From Mycteria americana (lineage: Eukaryota; Chordata; Aves; Ciconiiformes; Ciconiidae), in NCBI RefSeq assembly GCF_035582795.1, contig NC_134366.1, positions 126,501-190,500 on the forward strand: a DNA stretch of 64,000 nucleotides, written 5' to 3'. Positions 48,601 through 59,228 of this stretch are shown here, piece by piece (the stretch's first letter is position 1; each line of letters starts with the position of its first letter). The notes under the pieces were generated by a model, which did no database searches, was not told the DNA's origin, and saw only the letters and a list, made by a program, of their open reading frames with translations. The position numbers and the translations under genes were made by a program.

Positions 48601-51600
48601 GTGTCAGTAAACCCAATGCTGACGCTATTGGTTGAAGAACTTGCACAGTATGGAAGAGTAGGGAGTTTGTAGTTTGGCCTGAATGGGAAAACAACTGTAC
48701 AGTCCCTGGAGAAGGTGACACTCTACATGGGGAGATGCAGAATATGGGTGTAATTGAAGAAGAGCTAGTAAGAGTGACCAGCTGGTTTAACTTTCAGGAA
48801 AACACTTAGGTTCTCTAGTGATGAGTGCATTACTTTCCTCTGTGTTAGAAGTCTTTAGAGTCTGGGTCCTGGTAACAGATGTCAGACCTGGTTAGACAGC
48901 AGGAAGTATACAGCAGAGATAAAGTTCCCTAAATCCAGGCAAGGGCTGAACTGCAGTGGTTTCCAAAGAGCTTCTTCATGTCTCAATCCTGTCCTTGGGG
49001 TGGTGAGCCTTAGCTGGGAGGGCAGCCTGTTGCAGTGAGACAGTAGGCTCTGCTGTGTCTCTCATTCTTCTGGTCTCTTGGGCAAGAAATTCCTAAGGAT
49101 TTTCTGGGGTTGGAAAGGGAGGGAATCAATGGGATCTGACTGCATCTTGTCCATTTCTCTGTGACATTGTATCTCACTGAATCCAACAATTAATTGTGGA
49201 GTGTCTGTCTGCACACAGGGAAATCCATGCTTTTGTCAGCTATTGGGAAACGAGAAGTGCCCATCCCAGAGCATATTGACATCTATCACCTGACCCGAGA
49301 GATGCCTCCCAGTGACAAGACCCCTCTACAGTGTGTGATGGAGGTGGATACAGAGAGGGCCATGTTAGAACGAGAGGCAGAACGTCTGGCTCATGAAGAT
49401 GGTAAAACTTCTTGGAGTCCCTGTGGACAAGGGACATTTCCTCCATTTCCCTCCCCACCGAAGAAAAGGTCTTATTTGGGTTCCTTGGCAGAGTTTTTAC
49501 ATGTTACGGTACCTATTTCCCCCAGCTGCCCTGTACTAGTTGAAAAGTCCTGTGGGATTACACTTCTTTGGATGAAGTTATTCCATGCAGCTTCTTAAGA
49601 AGTGTCTTAGGCTTGGGAATGGAGGGGGCTGAGTAGTGGTAAAGCAGATGGACTATGAGCTTTCCCAGCTGTATAGAGGTGCAGCTGAGCGCCTTTTATT
49701 AGTAGAAGTGCTGACAGGCAAGCTCTCTTTCAGCGGAGTGTGAGAAACTCTTGGAGTTATATGAACGTCTGGAGGAGCTGGATGCTGACAAGGCAGAAGC
49801 ACGGGCCTCACGTATCCTTCACGGCTTGGGGTTCACACCAGCCATGCAGAGGAAGAAGCTGAAGGACTTTAGTGGTGGCTGGCGAATGAGGGTGGCTCTT
49901 GCTAGGTGAGTGGTATACTGCCTGCTGCCTCCTGGGAGAATGCCTGCCTGCTCCTGACTCTGCAGAGCCACATACACAGTTCTAAGAACTCAGAGCAGAG
50001 CTGAGAGGCTTTGGGTTACCTGCATTTACTTACATTGTCATCTCCCCTCTCCTTTCAGGGCCCTCTTCATTCGGCCTTTCATGCTGCTGCTAGATGAGCC
50101 TACAAACCACCTTGACCTGGATGCCTGTGTGTGGTTGGAAGAAGAGCTGAAAACGTAAGCATGAAGGAGTTTGCTGCTTCTATGAGTTGTGCTTTTCTGC
50201 TGGAACATCTTGTCAGCACATGAGCAAGTGCTACAGGAATAACTTTCTATAGTTCTTGTGGCTACATAACTATATTGCAGTACCAGTGACACCTTCTTGT
50301 TCTTGCTGCTACACTTGTCTACGGAAGGGTTCTTGATACAAGGGTAATGAATTCAAGACAAGACCCCATCTCTCCCTCACTGAAGAAATGAGAAATGCTG
50401 GTTTGTACTCCCTGGTTAAAGCTACTTCCTTGAAAGCCAGGAGCAGCCCTGGCAGCCTGTGTACCAGCACCATGTGCTGTACCAGTAGCGTGAGCTTTCC
50501 AGACCTGGCTTCCAGCTCATCTTTCTGCATATTGTTCCTCTGTTTTCACAGAACTGTAGTATCTGAGTGTGTCAGTTTCATCTTGTTTTAGTATGTTGGG
50601 TTTTTTTGTTTGACTGTTTTTTTTAAACAAAGGTAAAATGTTAAGGCTTAAAGCAAAAAGCTTAGGAATAGTTATGAGGCTTAGGTTATCTGGGATGTGC
50701 ATTAAAAGGACTGTATTGTGAGAAGGGCTTTTCATTTGCAGAGGTTTTCCCATCAGCTTTGTCAGTTGAACTCTTTGCATACTTGCTTTAGAAGTCAGAT
50801 GTTTTAGGAAGGTAATTTGACCCTCTCTCTTTTTGGGAGGCTTTAACCAGTCCTTTTACATTTTACAGTCAGGCATAGTGTACCTAACGGATGGTAGTCT
50901 GTACCAAGGTGAAAGCAATGGTTGAAACTTCTTAGAGGTGTGATGACAGTGGAGTCAGTTGCATCAGTACCACTAGTCATCTACCACATGGGTAGCCAGC
51001 TCTTAACCCTGTGAAGTGTGAACCCTGTGAACCCTCTTCACTTGTGAAGACAGGTGAAGACTGTCTTATGATGAAGAGTGTTTTAATACAATGAAAGGTG
51101 TTTGCAGTATTTGCTTACTGCAGCAGGTTGTAGCTGCTTTACTCCATATTTCCCAAAGCATCTCCAAGGCTGTTATCTTTTTTTTCCTAATCCGATTGTA
51201 GGCAAGAGAGATCTGGTGCATGTAAATGCTTTGTCACCATTAGGGCCAACGAGCAAGAATTCTTTTCCTAGCTTAGTCTCAAATGACTTATGTGGTGTCA
51301 CAGGTTCAAGCGGATCCTTGTGCTGATATCCCACTCCCAGGACTTCTTGAACGGTGTCTGCACCAACATAATCCACATGCACAACCGCAAACTGAAGTAC
51401 TACACGGTGAGTAAATGGTGCCCTGTGCAACCGGCAAAAGCAGAGGAGCTGTTCCCTGGGGTATGTCTGATGTTCTGTGGTCTGTTTCTAGGGAAATTAT
51501 GATCAGTATGTAAAGACTCGCTTGGAACTAGAAGAAAATCAAATGAAGCGATTCCACTGGGAGCAAGATCAGATTGCTCATATGAAGGTATGTGCCTAGT

Positions 51601-54600
51601 TGAATGAAAATCTTTCTGCCTATGCAGGTGGGTGTCCCTGCACCTCCTCAACCTTGTTATTGTAGGTTTCGGCTAACTCTGTGTTTTGTTGCAGAATTAC
51701 ATTGCACGATTTGGTCATGGTAGTGCAAAGCTGGCCAGGCAAGCCCAGAGCAAGGAGAAGACCCTTCAAAAAATGATGGCTTCTGGCTTGACAGAGAGAG
51801 TTGTGAATGATAAGGTAGGATCAGACATGGGATTGCATCTAGAGATCGGTATTGGAAACATGGGCTAGATAAGTAGAACAGTGTTTAGCTGACAGCAGGA
51901 ATGGCTGACACAGCTGGGAGCAAGAATGGTATACTCTTCCTGATGCCAAGGATGACTGTAATGAAGATAGTGTAATGCTGAAGAGTGGAAAGAGGAGGAG
52001 TAATTTTCTAGGGGAGAGAAGGGGATTTGTCATATCAATAAGGCTATTTTGCAGACACAGAGATCAGAAATGAATGTCTAAGGGTTGGAGAAGATGGGGG
52101 AGGATGCTCAGAGCAACTCCTACTTGTTTGAAGAGTTTACTCCCACATTTGCTTCAAGGGAAAAGAAATAGGGACTCATTAGCCAGCAGATGAGCTTGCA
52201 ACCAACTGATCAGAATAAATCTGTGAGTTGCTAGAGGGGCTCATAAAAAGTCGCAGTCTGGTGCCCTGGTTTACAGATGATGCCTGTAGTGAGGCATGCT
52301 TATACCAGAATAACTGGGTTGTCTTGTGCTCCAGGGTATCTAACAAGTGGATATTCTGTGTTAACAGACTTTGTCATTCTATTTCCCGCCCTGTGGGAAA
52401 ATCCCCCCTCCTGTCATCATGGTGCAGAATGTCAGCTTCAAATACACCAAGGATGGGGTGAGTATGGGGAGTGTGCATGGGTTGTATGGAGATTACTTGT
52501 ATCCCTGCCTTGTTTGGGAGTGTGAGGCTTTTGGCTAAGCTTTCTGATCAGGCTGCAGCGTATGACTAGTGAATCAAACTTCTTAGCAGTGTTAATGCTA
52601 AGTCTGCTGAGGACAGAGTATTACAGGTGCAGCATGGAGATTCTGGGTAGTAGTGGAAAGGCATAATATGTGTCATGATATTTGTGGTTTGCAGCCATGG
52701 ATCTATAATAACCTGGAGTTTGGGATTGACCTGGATACCCGTGTAGCTCTTGTTGGACCCAATGGAGCTGGAAAGTCAACACTGCTGAAACTGCTCACAG
52801 GAGAGGTATGCTCCCTACATTGTCTGCCTTGTTCTGGACCTTTATTCTTGGGGTAATCTTCAGCGAAGCTGCATTTATTTGCCAGAGCACCCCAATCAGG
52901 CCTTGGAAATCCTAAGGTCTTGCTGCAATATAGGGCTTTTTCTCTCATGTCATCTGTTCAGGCTGCCTCCTCTGTGCCAGAGTGGAGATGGCTGGATTCT
53001 GTATTTCTGGCATACAGCAAAACAAGGGATTTCCTGGTGAAATGCTTTTATCTTCTCTTTCTAGCTGCTGCCCACAGATGGGATGATTCGCAAGCACTCG
53101 CACGTGAAGATCGGTAGATACCACCAGGTACTCCCTACAGCAGCCACCGGGATGTGAAATGCTAAGGAAAAAGCTGTCAGGAATGAGGAATCTTGCCCCT
53201 CTATTTCTGCTTCTAAAGCCCCTCTCACTGCTGCCTTCTGAGCCTGGAGATGGGGGAAGGAACTGTTCCATTGGCTGAACGGGCTCTAGCAAATGTTCTT
53301 ACCCTGAAAAGAGGCTTGCTGTGGTCCTTTCTGTTTAGCCTCTCACCTTTAATGGGAGAGATGGTTGCCTTGTGCTTGGTGGTGGACAAGCCTGCTATTC
53401 TGAAGCAGCATTCCTGCTCCTGAAATGGAGACTCCTTCCATAATAGTTCAGCACAGTGGCTATACTGTGAGTGGGGTTATTGGCTCTTGCGTTCTGCTGC
53501 TCAGCTGGTACCAGAGGGGCATAAGGGGGGAAGTACTTTTGGCCATGAAATGGGTGGCCTGCACAGCCTGAAGCTGACTGTTCTTCTCTGTCAGCACTTG
53601 CAAGAGCAGTTGGACTTAGACCTCTCACCCCTGGAGTACATGCTGAAATGCTACCCAGAGATCAAGGAGAAGGAGGAGATGAGAAAAATCATTGGCAGAT
53701 ATGGTCTGACAGGGAAGCAGCAGGTGAGTATGAGCTGTTGAGGTTTGCTTTTTGCTCATTAGGGAAGTAGAGCTGCTGCATTTTCTGTTGCTCTACTGAT
53801 ATCTGACAGTGTGATGCAGTATGCAGCATGGCACACCACAGCACCAAAATGCTTTTTCCATCTCTGTCTTTGAAATTGGAGAGAAAAATAATTCATGGCT
53901 CATAGGAACTTTCTTTGCATTGCAGCAATACGTGGGTTGGAATGGGTGACCTCCTCAGAATCTGGGTGAAGAGAAGAGAAGTTGTGGCATAGTGCTAGAC
54001 TCAAGCATATTTCAATTGTAACTTGAACTGGTTTGCTTATCTCTTATTTCTGAGATGAATACCAGGCAGAAATGCTAAACACATTCTCACACACATGACA
54101 GGAGTTGTCCTCCTCACTGCAGTTCAACGTTGATTTTTTACATTGTTCTTCCCCATTTGTCACTCCAGAAGTTGACAGTAGTTTTATGGTTGTGTCAGGA
54201 TGCAGTGAACACTAGTCAGACCTCAGTTAACTATTCTTTGGAACATTTAACACAAGCTGGGTCTCGCTATGGACGCTCCTTCTTCAGAAGCCCCTGGAAT
54301 TCCCTTGTTCTGCTGGTGAGAGAAGCTTAGTCTAGATATAAGACTGACTAAACTTTGTCCTCTTATGTCATGTAGCTGTTGGAAACACAGTGTGAGATCT
54401 GAATATTTTGTGGTCAGGGCGGCAGTCTGTAAGTTTCCCTGCAGAGCTGCGAACAGTGTCTGTGTTTGTCAGGTGAGCCCCATTAGGAACCTCTCTGATG
54501 GGCAGAAGTGCCGTGTGTGCTTTGCGTGGCTGGCCTGGCAGAATCCTCACATGCTTTTCCTGGATGAGCCCACCAACCACTTGGACATAGAAACAATAGA

Positions 54601-55587
54601 TGCTCTGGCAGATGCTATCAATGAATTTGAAGGAGGAATGATGCTCGTCAGCCATGACTTCAGACTCATCCAACAGGTAAGAAAAATAGTGAATTTTCTC
54701 AGAGCACCTTTCTAACACTTTAAGTAATTAAAACAAGGTGTTTTCAACTGACTGGCTCTTACTCATCCCAAAAAGATGTGTGAGTGAAAAAAAAAAAAAC
54801 TCACTGGACATGATTCCCTTGCCGTGGTCATGTGAAACAATTACTGAGCTAGCCTAGGAAAACATTAGGTACTTGAATAGAAAAAGAAAAAACCAAAACC
54901 CTAGAAGTGAAGAATAAGTTAAATGGAAATCATGACACACTGTGGAGGCCTTAACTAGTTTTTTGGGTTTTTTTTAAATTATACTGGAGTAGTTCTAGCA
55001 CAGTTCTTTATGACTCAGTCTGCACAGGCAAAGGAAATTGCACCACATACACACAAATGTCAAGTGCTGATTTATCAGCTATAGCTTTGTCTGCAAGTTC
55101 AGGTATAATTTTATCTTTCAGTGCATTATATCCAAGTAGTTCAGGTCAAGAACTACTTTCTTCAATTCCCAATTTAGCAAGAAAGGCTTTCCTTCTTAGT
55201 CCATGTACAAAAAAAGAAATGTTGAGGGATCAAGGATTTTTAGTTCTAAAATCTTGTATAAATTACATAGAAAACACCAGGTAAGATACTTCGCTGCAGA
55301 TATTTTTCTTGGTAGCTGAAGTGTGAAAGCTATTAAACTCTTTTATTACCAGACTTCAGAGAGTAGATTTTGGTTAATTATATAATTTTACTAAAATTAT
55401 AAAATGCTGTACTGTAAACTTCTCCTCCTCCTTGTGTGCTTGCTTTCAGGTTGCACAGGAGATCTGGGTCTGTGAGAAGCAGACAATCACAAAGTGGCAA
55501 GGCGACATCCTCGCCTACAAGGAACATCTCAAGTCAAAGCTGGTGGATGAGGATCCGCAGCTCACCAAAAAGACCCACAATGTGTGA
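45466..55587 (+). CDS. ABCF2: ABCF2, ATP-binding cassette subfamily F member 2
   Basis: Fourteen coding exons on the plus strand: 45466-45619, 48073-48285, 49219-49401, 49734-49905, 50059-50154, 51304-51406, 51492-51587, 51695-51814, 52368-52457, 52695-52805, 53065-53127, 53595-53723, 54473-54676 and 55450-55587. All junctions are GT-AG and they join in frame to 623 residues, the usual length of the family member. It is a soluble protein with two ABC ATPase domains and no membrane segments, of the ABC-F class that acts at or near ribosomes; the exact cellular role of ABCF2 is less settled. The N-terminus ([20 protein letters not shown]) is lysine/alanine-rich. Domain 1 has Walker A GLNGIGKS (118-125), signature FSGGW (229-233), Walker B MLLLDE (249-254) and switch His283. 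Domain 2 has Walker [10 protein letters not shown] (430-438), signature LSDGQ (517-521), Walker B MLFLDE (537-542) and switch His571. All catalytic motifs are intact. Confidence 0.98.
45620..48072 (+). other. ABCF2: ABCF2 intron 1 with internal CpG island
   Basis: A 2.45 kb intron from gtgaga to ctgcatatag. It contains a second, discrete CpG island at about 46,500-47,060 (separate entry). The remainder has ordinary composition with T/GTTTT runs near 46130-46155. No coding exon was seen within it. Confidence 0.85.
46500..47060. promoter_or_regulatory. Second CpG island in ABCF2 intron 1
   Basis: About 560 bases of CpG-rich sequence separated from the main promoter island by roughly 850 bases of ordinary composition. 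It contains an inverted CCAAT box (attgg) at 46853-46857, an octamer-like atttgcgta about 20 bases upstream, and a C run followed by a GC-box-like cccgcccc near 46921-46938. It could be an alternative ABCF2 promoter, an antisense promoter or an enhancer. The open frames on both strands across it look like GC-driven artefacts. Confidence 0.6.
48073..50154 (+). CDS. ABCF2: ABCF2 exons 2-5 (first ATPase domain)
   Basis: Exons 48073-48285, 49219-49401, 49734-49905 and 50059-50154 encode most of ATPase domain 1. The Walker A lysine is at the exon 2/3 junction: its preceding Gly codon is split by the intron. Exon 4 carries the signature motif ([13 protein letters not shown]) and exon 5 Walker B and the D-loop ([14 protein letters not shown]). 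The introns hold nothing recognised. Confidence 0.96.
50155..51303 (+). other. ABCF2: ABCF2 intron 5
   Basis: A 1.15 kb intron from gtaagc to gtgtcacag. Moderately T-rich (T runs near 50600-50625). A small local repetition of gtgaaccctgtgaa and ttcacttgtgaaga motifs is near 51010-51060. No additional exon was recognised. Confidence 0.8.
51304..51814 (+). CDS. ABCF2: ABCF2 exons 6-8 (H-loop and inter-domain linker)
   Basis: Exons 51304-51406, 51492-51587 and 51695-51814. Exon 6 carries the switch-histidine loop LISHSQDF. Exons 7-8 encode the long charged helical linker typical of ABC-F proteins ([40 protein letters not shown]), which in family structures inserts between the two ATPase domains. 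Confidence 0.96.
52368..55587 (+). CDS. ABCF2: ABCF2 exons 9-14 (second ATPase domain and C-terminus)
   Basis: Exons 52368-52457, 52695-52805, 53065-53127, 53595-53723, 54473-54676 and 55450-55587. Exon 10 holds Walker A, and exon 13 holds the signature, Walker B, D-loop and switch histidine in one piece. Exon 14 ends [15 protein letters not shown] followed by TGA. Exon 13 begins GTGAGC, which itself looks like a splice donor just after the acceptor (gtcag|GTGAGC); this does not disturb the frame. Confidence 0.96.
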
Positions 55588-56014
55588 GCTCTAGAGCAGT
55601 CGGTCAGGTGCTCTCTATGGAGACTGACAGTGGCCAATGTGACTCACTCAGCTGCCGACTGGAATGGGACTCTGCTGCTATCTCTGTGGCTGTGTTCTAG
55701 GATTGCTGCAATACTGCTTCCCCTTGACTTGCCTTGCACCTCTATATCTGGACAGATCTCTTCTCTCCTGATCTGGCTATGTTTGGGCAACCATTTGCAT
55801 ATTTAGATGACGTCCCATCTGAGCCAGGCCTTGGAATCTAATGGTCTGGGGTCATGGCAGTGGCAGTTAAGGTGTCTGAGCTGCAGGGATACAGAAGTGG
55901 AGACCCCAAGCCCACCTTCTCCTGCCTCTTCCTTCCCCATTTCTGCTTCAGTTTAGACACTTCACTTCAAACTCCTCTGGCCTTGGTTTGTTTTTAACTA
56001 TTATTTAACAGTGT

Positions 56015-56052
56015 AATAAACAGATCTGCCTGAGAATCCATCAGTCAATAAA
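56015..56052 (+). terminator. ABCF2: ABCF2 polyadenylation signals
   Basis: Two AATAAA hexamers at 56015-56020 and 56047-56052, about 430-465 bases after the stop codon. A GT-rich stretch (cttgtcttgttttctgagctgt) follows at 56067-56090, as expected for a downstream cleavage element. The next CR1 copy begins at about 56100. Confidence 0.85.
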
Positions 56053-56099
56053 GAGGGAAGAACAGTCTTGTCTTGTTTTCTGAGCTGTAGTAGTTATTA

Positions 56100-59000
56100 C
56101 TAGAATTACAGAATTGGTAAGACCTTTAAGATCAAGTCCAACCACTCACCTAGCACTGCCAAGTCCACCACTAAAACACACCTACATGGCTTTTAAATAC
56201 CTCCAGGGATGGGGACTCCGCCACTTCCCTGGGCAGCCTGTTCCAATGCTTGACAACCCTTTTGGTGAAGAAATTGTTCCTAATATCCAGTCTAACCCTC
56301 CCCTGGTGCAACTTGAGGCCATTTCCTCTCATCCTATGGCTTGTTACCTGGGAGAAGAGACCAACCCCCACCTCGCTACAACCTCCTTTCAGGTAGCTGT
56401 AGAGAGCTATAAGGTCTCCCCTCAGCCTCCTTTTCTCCAGGCTAAACAACCCCAGTTCCCTCAGCCATTCCTCATCAGACTTGTGCTCCAGATCCTTCAC
56501 CAACTTCCTTGCCCTTCTCTGGACATGCTCAAGCACCTCAATGTCTTTCTTGTAGCAAGGGGCCCAAAACCAAACACCGTATTGGAGGTGCGGCCTCACC
56601 AGTGCCGAGTACAGGGGCACAATCACTGCCCTAGTCCTGCTGGCCACACTATTTCTGATACAAGCCAGGATGCCATTGGCTTTCTTGGCCACCTGGGCAC
56701 ACTGCTGGCTCATGTTCAGCCGGCTGTCAATGAATACCCCCAGATCCTTCTCCACTGGGCAGCTTTCCAGCCACTCTTCCTCAAGCTGTAGCGTTGCATG
56801 GGGTTGCTGTGACCCAAGTGCAGGACCCAGCACTTAGCCTTATTGAACTGCATACAATTGACCTTGGCCCATCGATCCAGCCTGTCCAGATCCCTCTGCA
56901 GAGCCTTCCTACCCTCAAGCAGATCAACACTCCTGCCCAGCTTGGTGTGGTCTGCAAACTTACTGAGGGTCACTCGATCCCCTCGTCCAGATCATTGATA
57001 AAGATATTAAGCAGAACTGGCTCCAATACTGAGCTCTGAGGAACACCGCTTGTGACCGGCTGCCAACTGGATTTAACTCCATTCACCACAGCTCTTTGGG
57101 CCCAACCATCCAGCCAGTTTTTTACCCAGCGAAGAGTACGCCCATCCAAGCCGTGAGCAGCCAGTTTCTCCAGGAGAATGCTGTGGGAAACCGTGTCAAA
57201 GGCTTTACTGAAGTCCAGGTAAATAACATCCACAGCCTTTCCCTCATCCACTAAGCAGGTCACCTTGTCATAGAAGGAGATCAGGTTAGTCAAGCAGGAC
57301 CTACCTTTCATAAACCCACGTTGGCTGGGCCTGGTCACCTGGTTGTCCTGAACGTGCTGCGTGATGGCACTCAAGATGATCTGCTCCGTAACCTTCCCTG
57401 GCACTGAGGTCAGGCTGACAGGCCTGTAGTTCCCCGGATCCTCCTTCCGGCCCTTCTTGTAGATGGGTGTCACGTTTGCTAATCTCCAGTCAACTGGGAC
57501 CTCCCCAGTTAGCCAGGACTGCTGATAAAGGATTGAAAGTGGCTCGGTGAGCACTTCCATCAGCTCCCTCCGTATCCTTGGGTGGATCCCATCCAGCTCC
57601 ATAGACTTGTGCGTGTCTAAGTGGTGTAGCAGGTCGCTAACAATTTCCCCTTGGATTATGGGGGCTCCATTCTGCTCCCTGTCCCTGTCTCCCAGCTCAG
57701 GGGGCTGGGTACCCCAAGAACAACTGGTCTTACTATTAAAGACTGAGGCAAAGAAGGCATTAAGTACCTCAGCCTTTTCTTCCTCCTTTGTCACCATGTT
57801 TCCCCCCCATCCAATAAAGGACGGAGATTCTCCTTAGCCCTCCTTTTGTTGCTAATGTATTTATAGAAACATTTTCTATTGTCTTTTACAGCAGTAGCCA
57901 GATTAAGTTCCAGTTGGGCTTTGGCCCTTCTAATTTTCTCCCTGCATAACCTCACGACATCTTTGTAGTCCTCCTGAGTTGCCTGCCCCTTCTTCCAAAG
58001 ATCATAAACTCTCCTTTTTTTCCTGAGTTCCAGCCAAAGCTCTCTGTTCAGCCAGGCCAGTCTTCTTCCCCGCCGGCTCGTCTTTCGGCACATGGGGACG
58101 GCCTGCTCCTGCGCCTTTAAGATTTCCTTCTTGAAGAATGTCCAGCCTTCCTGGACTCCTTTGCCCTTCAGGACTGCCTCCCAAGGGACTCTGTCAACCA
58201 GTCTCCTAAACAGGCCAAAGTCTGCCCTCTGGAAGCCCAAGGTAGCAGTTCTGCTGACCCCCCTCCTTACTTCTTCGAGAATCAAAAACTCTATCATTTC
58301 ATGATCGCTATGCCCAAGATGGCCTCCAACTGTCACATCACCCACAAGTCCTTCTCTGTTCACAAACAAGAGGTCCAGCAGGGTGCTTTCCCTAGGTGGC
58401 TCACCCACCAGCGGTGTCAGAAAGGTTATCTTCCACACACTCCAGGAACCTCCTAGACTGTTTCCTCTCTGCTGTATTGTATTTCCAGCAGACGTCTGGT
58501 AAGTCGAAGTCCCCCACGAGAACAAGGGCTAGCGATCGTGAGACTTCTCCCAGCTGCTCATCAAATATTTCATCTGCCTCTTCATCCTGGTTGGGTGGTC
58601 TATAACAGAATCCCACCATGATATCTGCCTTGTTGGCTTTTCCCCTGGTTCTTACCCATAAACACTCGACCCTTTCATCACTATCATTAAGTTCTAGACA
58701 GTTCCTAACATACAGGGCTAGCCCACTGCCTCTCCTTCCTTGCCTATCCCTTCTGAAGAATTTATAGCCATCCATTGCAGCACTCCAGTTGTGCGAGTCA
58801 TCCCACCATGTTTCTGTGATTGCAACTATATCATAGTTTTCCAGCTGCACAATGGCTTCCAACTCCTCCCGTTTGTTGCCCATGCTACGTGCGTTGGTGT
58901 AGATGCACTCCAGTTGGGCCATTGATCCCACCACCTTTTTGGGGGGAGAAGCCCTAATTCCTGTGTGACTGTTCTCAGGCGCTTCCATGGTTTCTAACAC

Positions 59001-59228
59001 ATCGATAACCCTTGCATCTTCACTGCTGCATGGATCTCCATCCCCTACCTCCACTGAGACGGCAGACCAAAGGACCTCCCTAGCACACTGTCCCTCAAAG
59101 ACTGGCATGCCACCCTCAGGCTTATCTCTAGCGAGCCTGGTTTTATCTCTTTCCCCCTTCAAATCTAGTTTAAAGCTCTTTCAATGAGCCCTGCTAACTC
59201 CTGTGCAAAGATCCTTTTCCCCCTTTGA
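56100..59228 (-). mobile_element. Long CR1 LINE copy 2 (5'-truncated, inactive)
   Basis: A CR1 copy on the minus strand, nearly identical to copy 1 over 56470-59196. It contains the endonuclease (59162-58401), linker (58525-57791), RT (57797-56716) and the ORF2 C-terminus to about 56171. It is cut off at about 59228, before any ORF1 sequence, so it is 5'-truncated, as usual for LINEs. It carries the same 1-base ORF2 insertion after the EDN codons (near 58422), the same further frame changes and the same FADH in place of FADD (near 56940) as copy 1. It keeps the 25 bases that copy 1 lacks near its 3' end. It begins about 50 bases past the ABCF2 polyadenylation signal, antisense to ABCF2. Confidence 0.96.
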
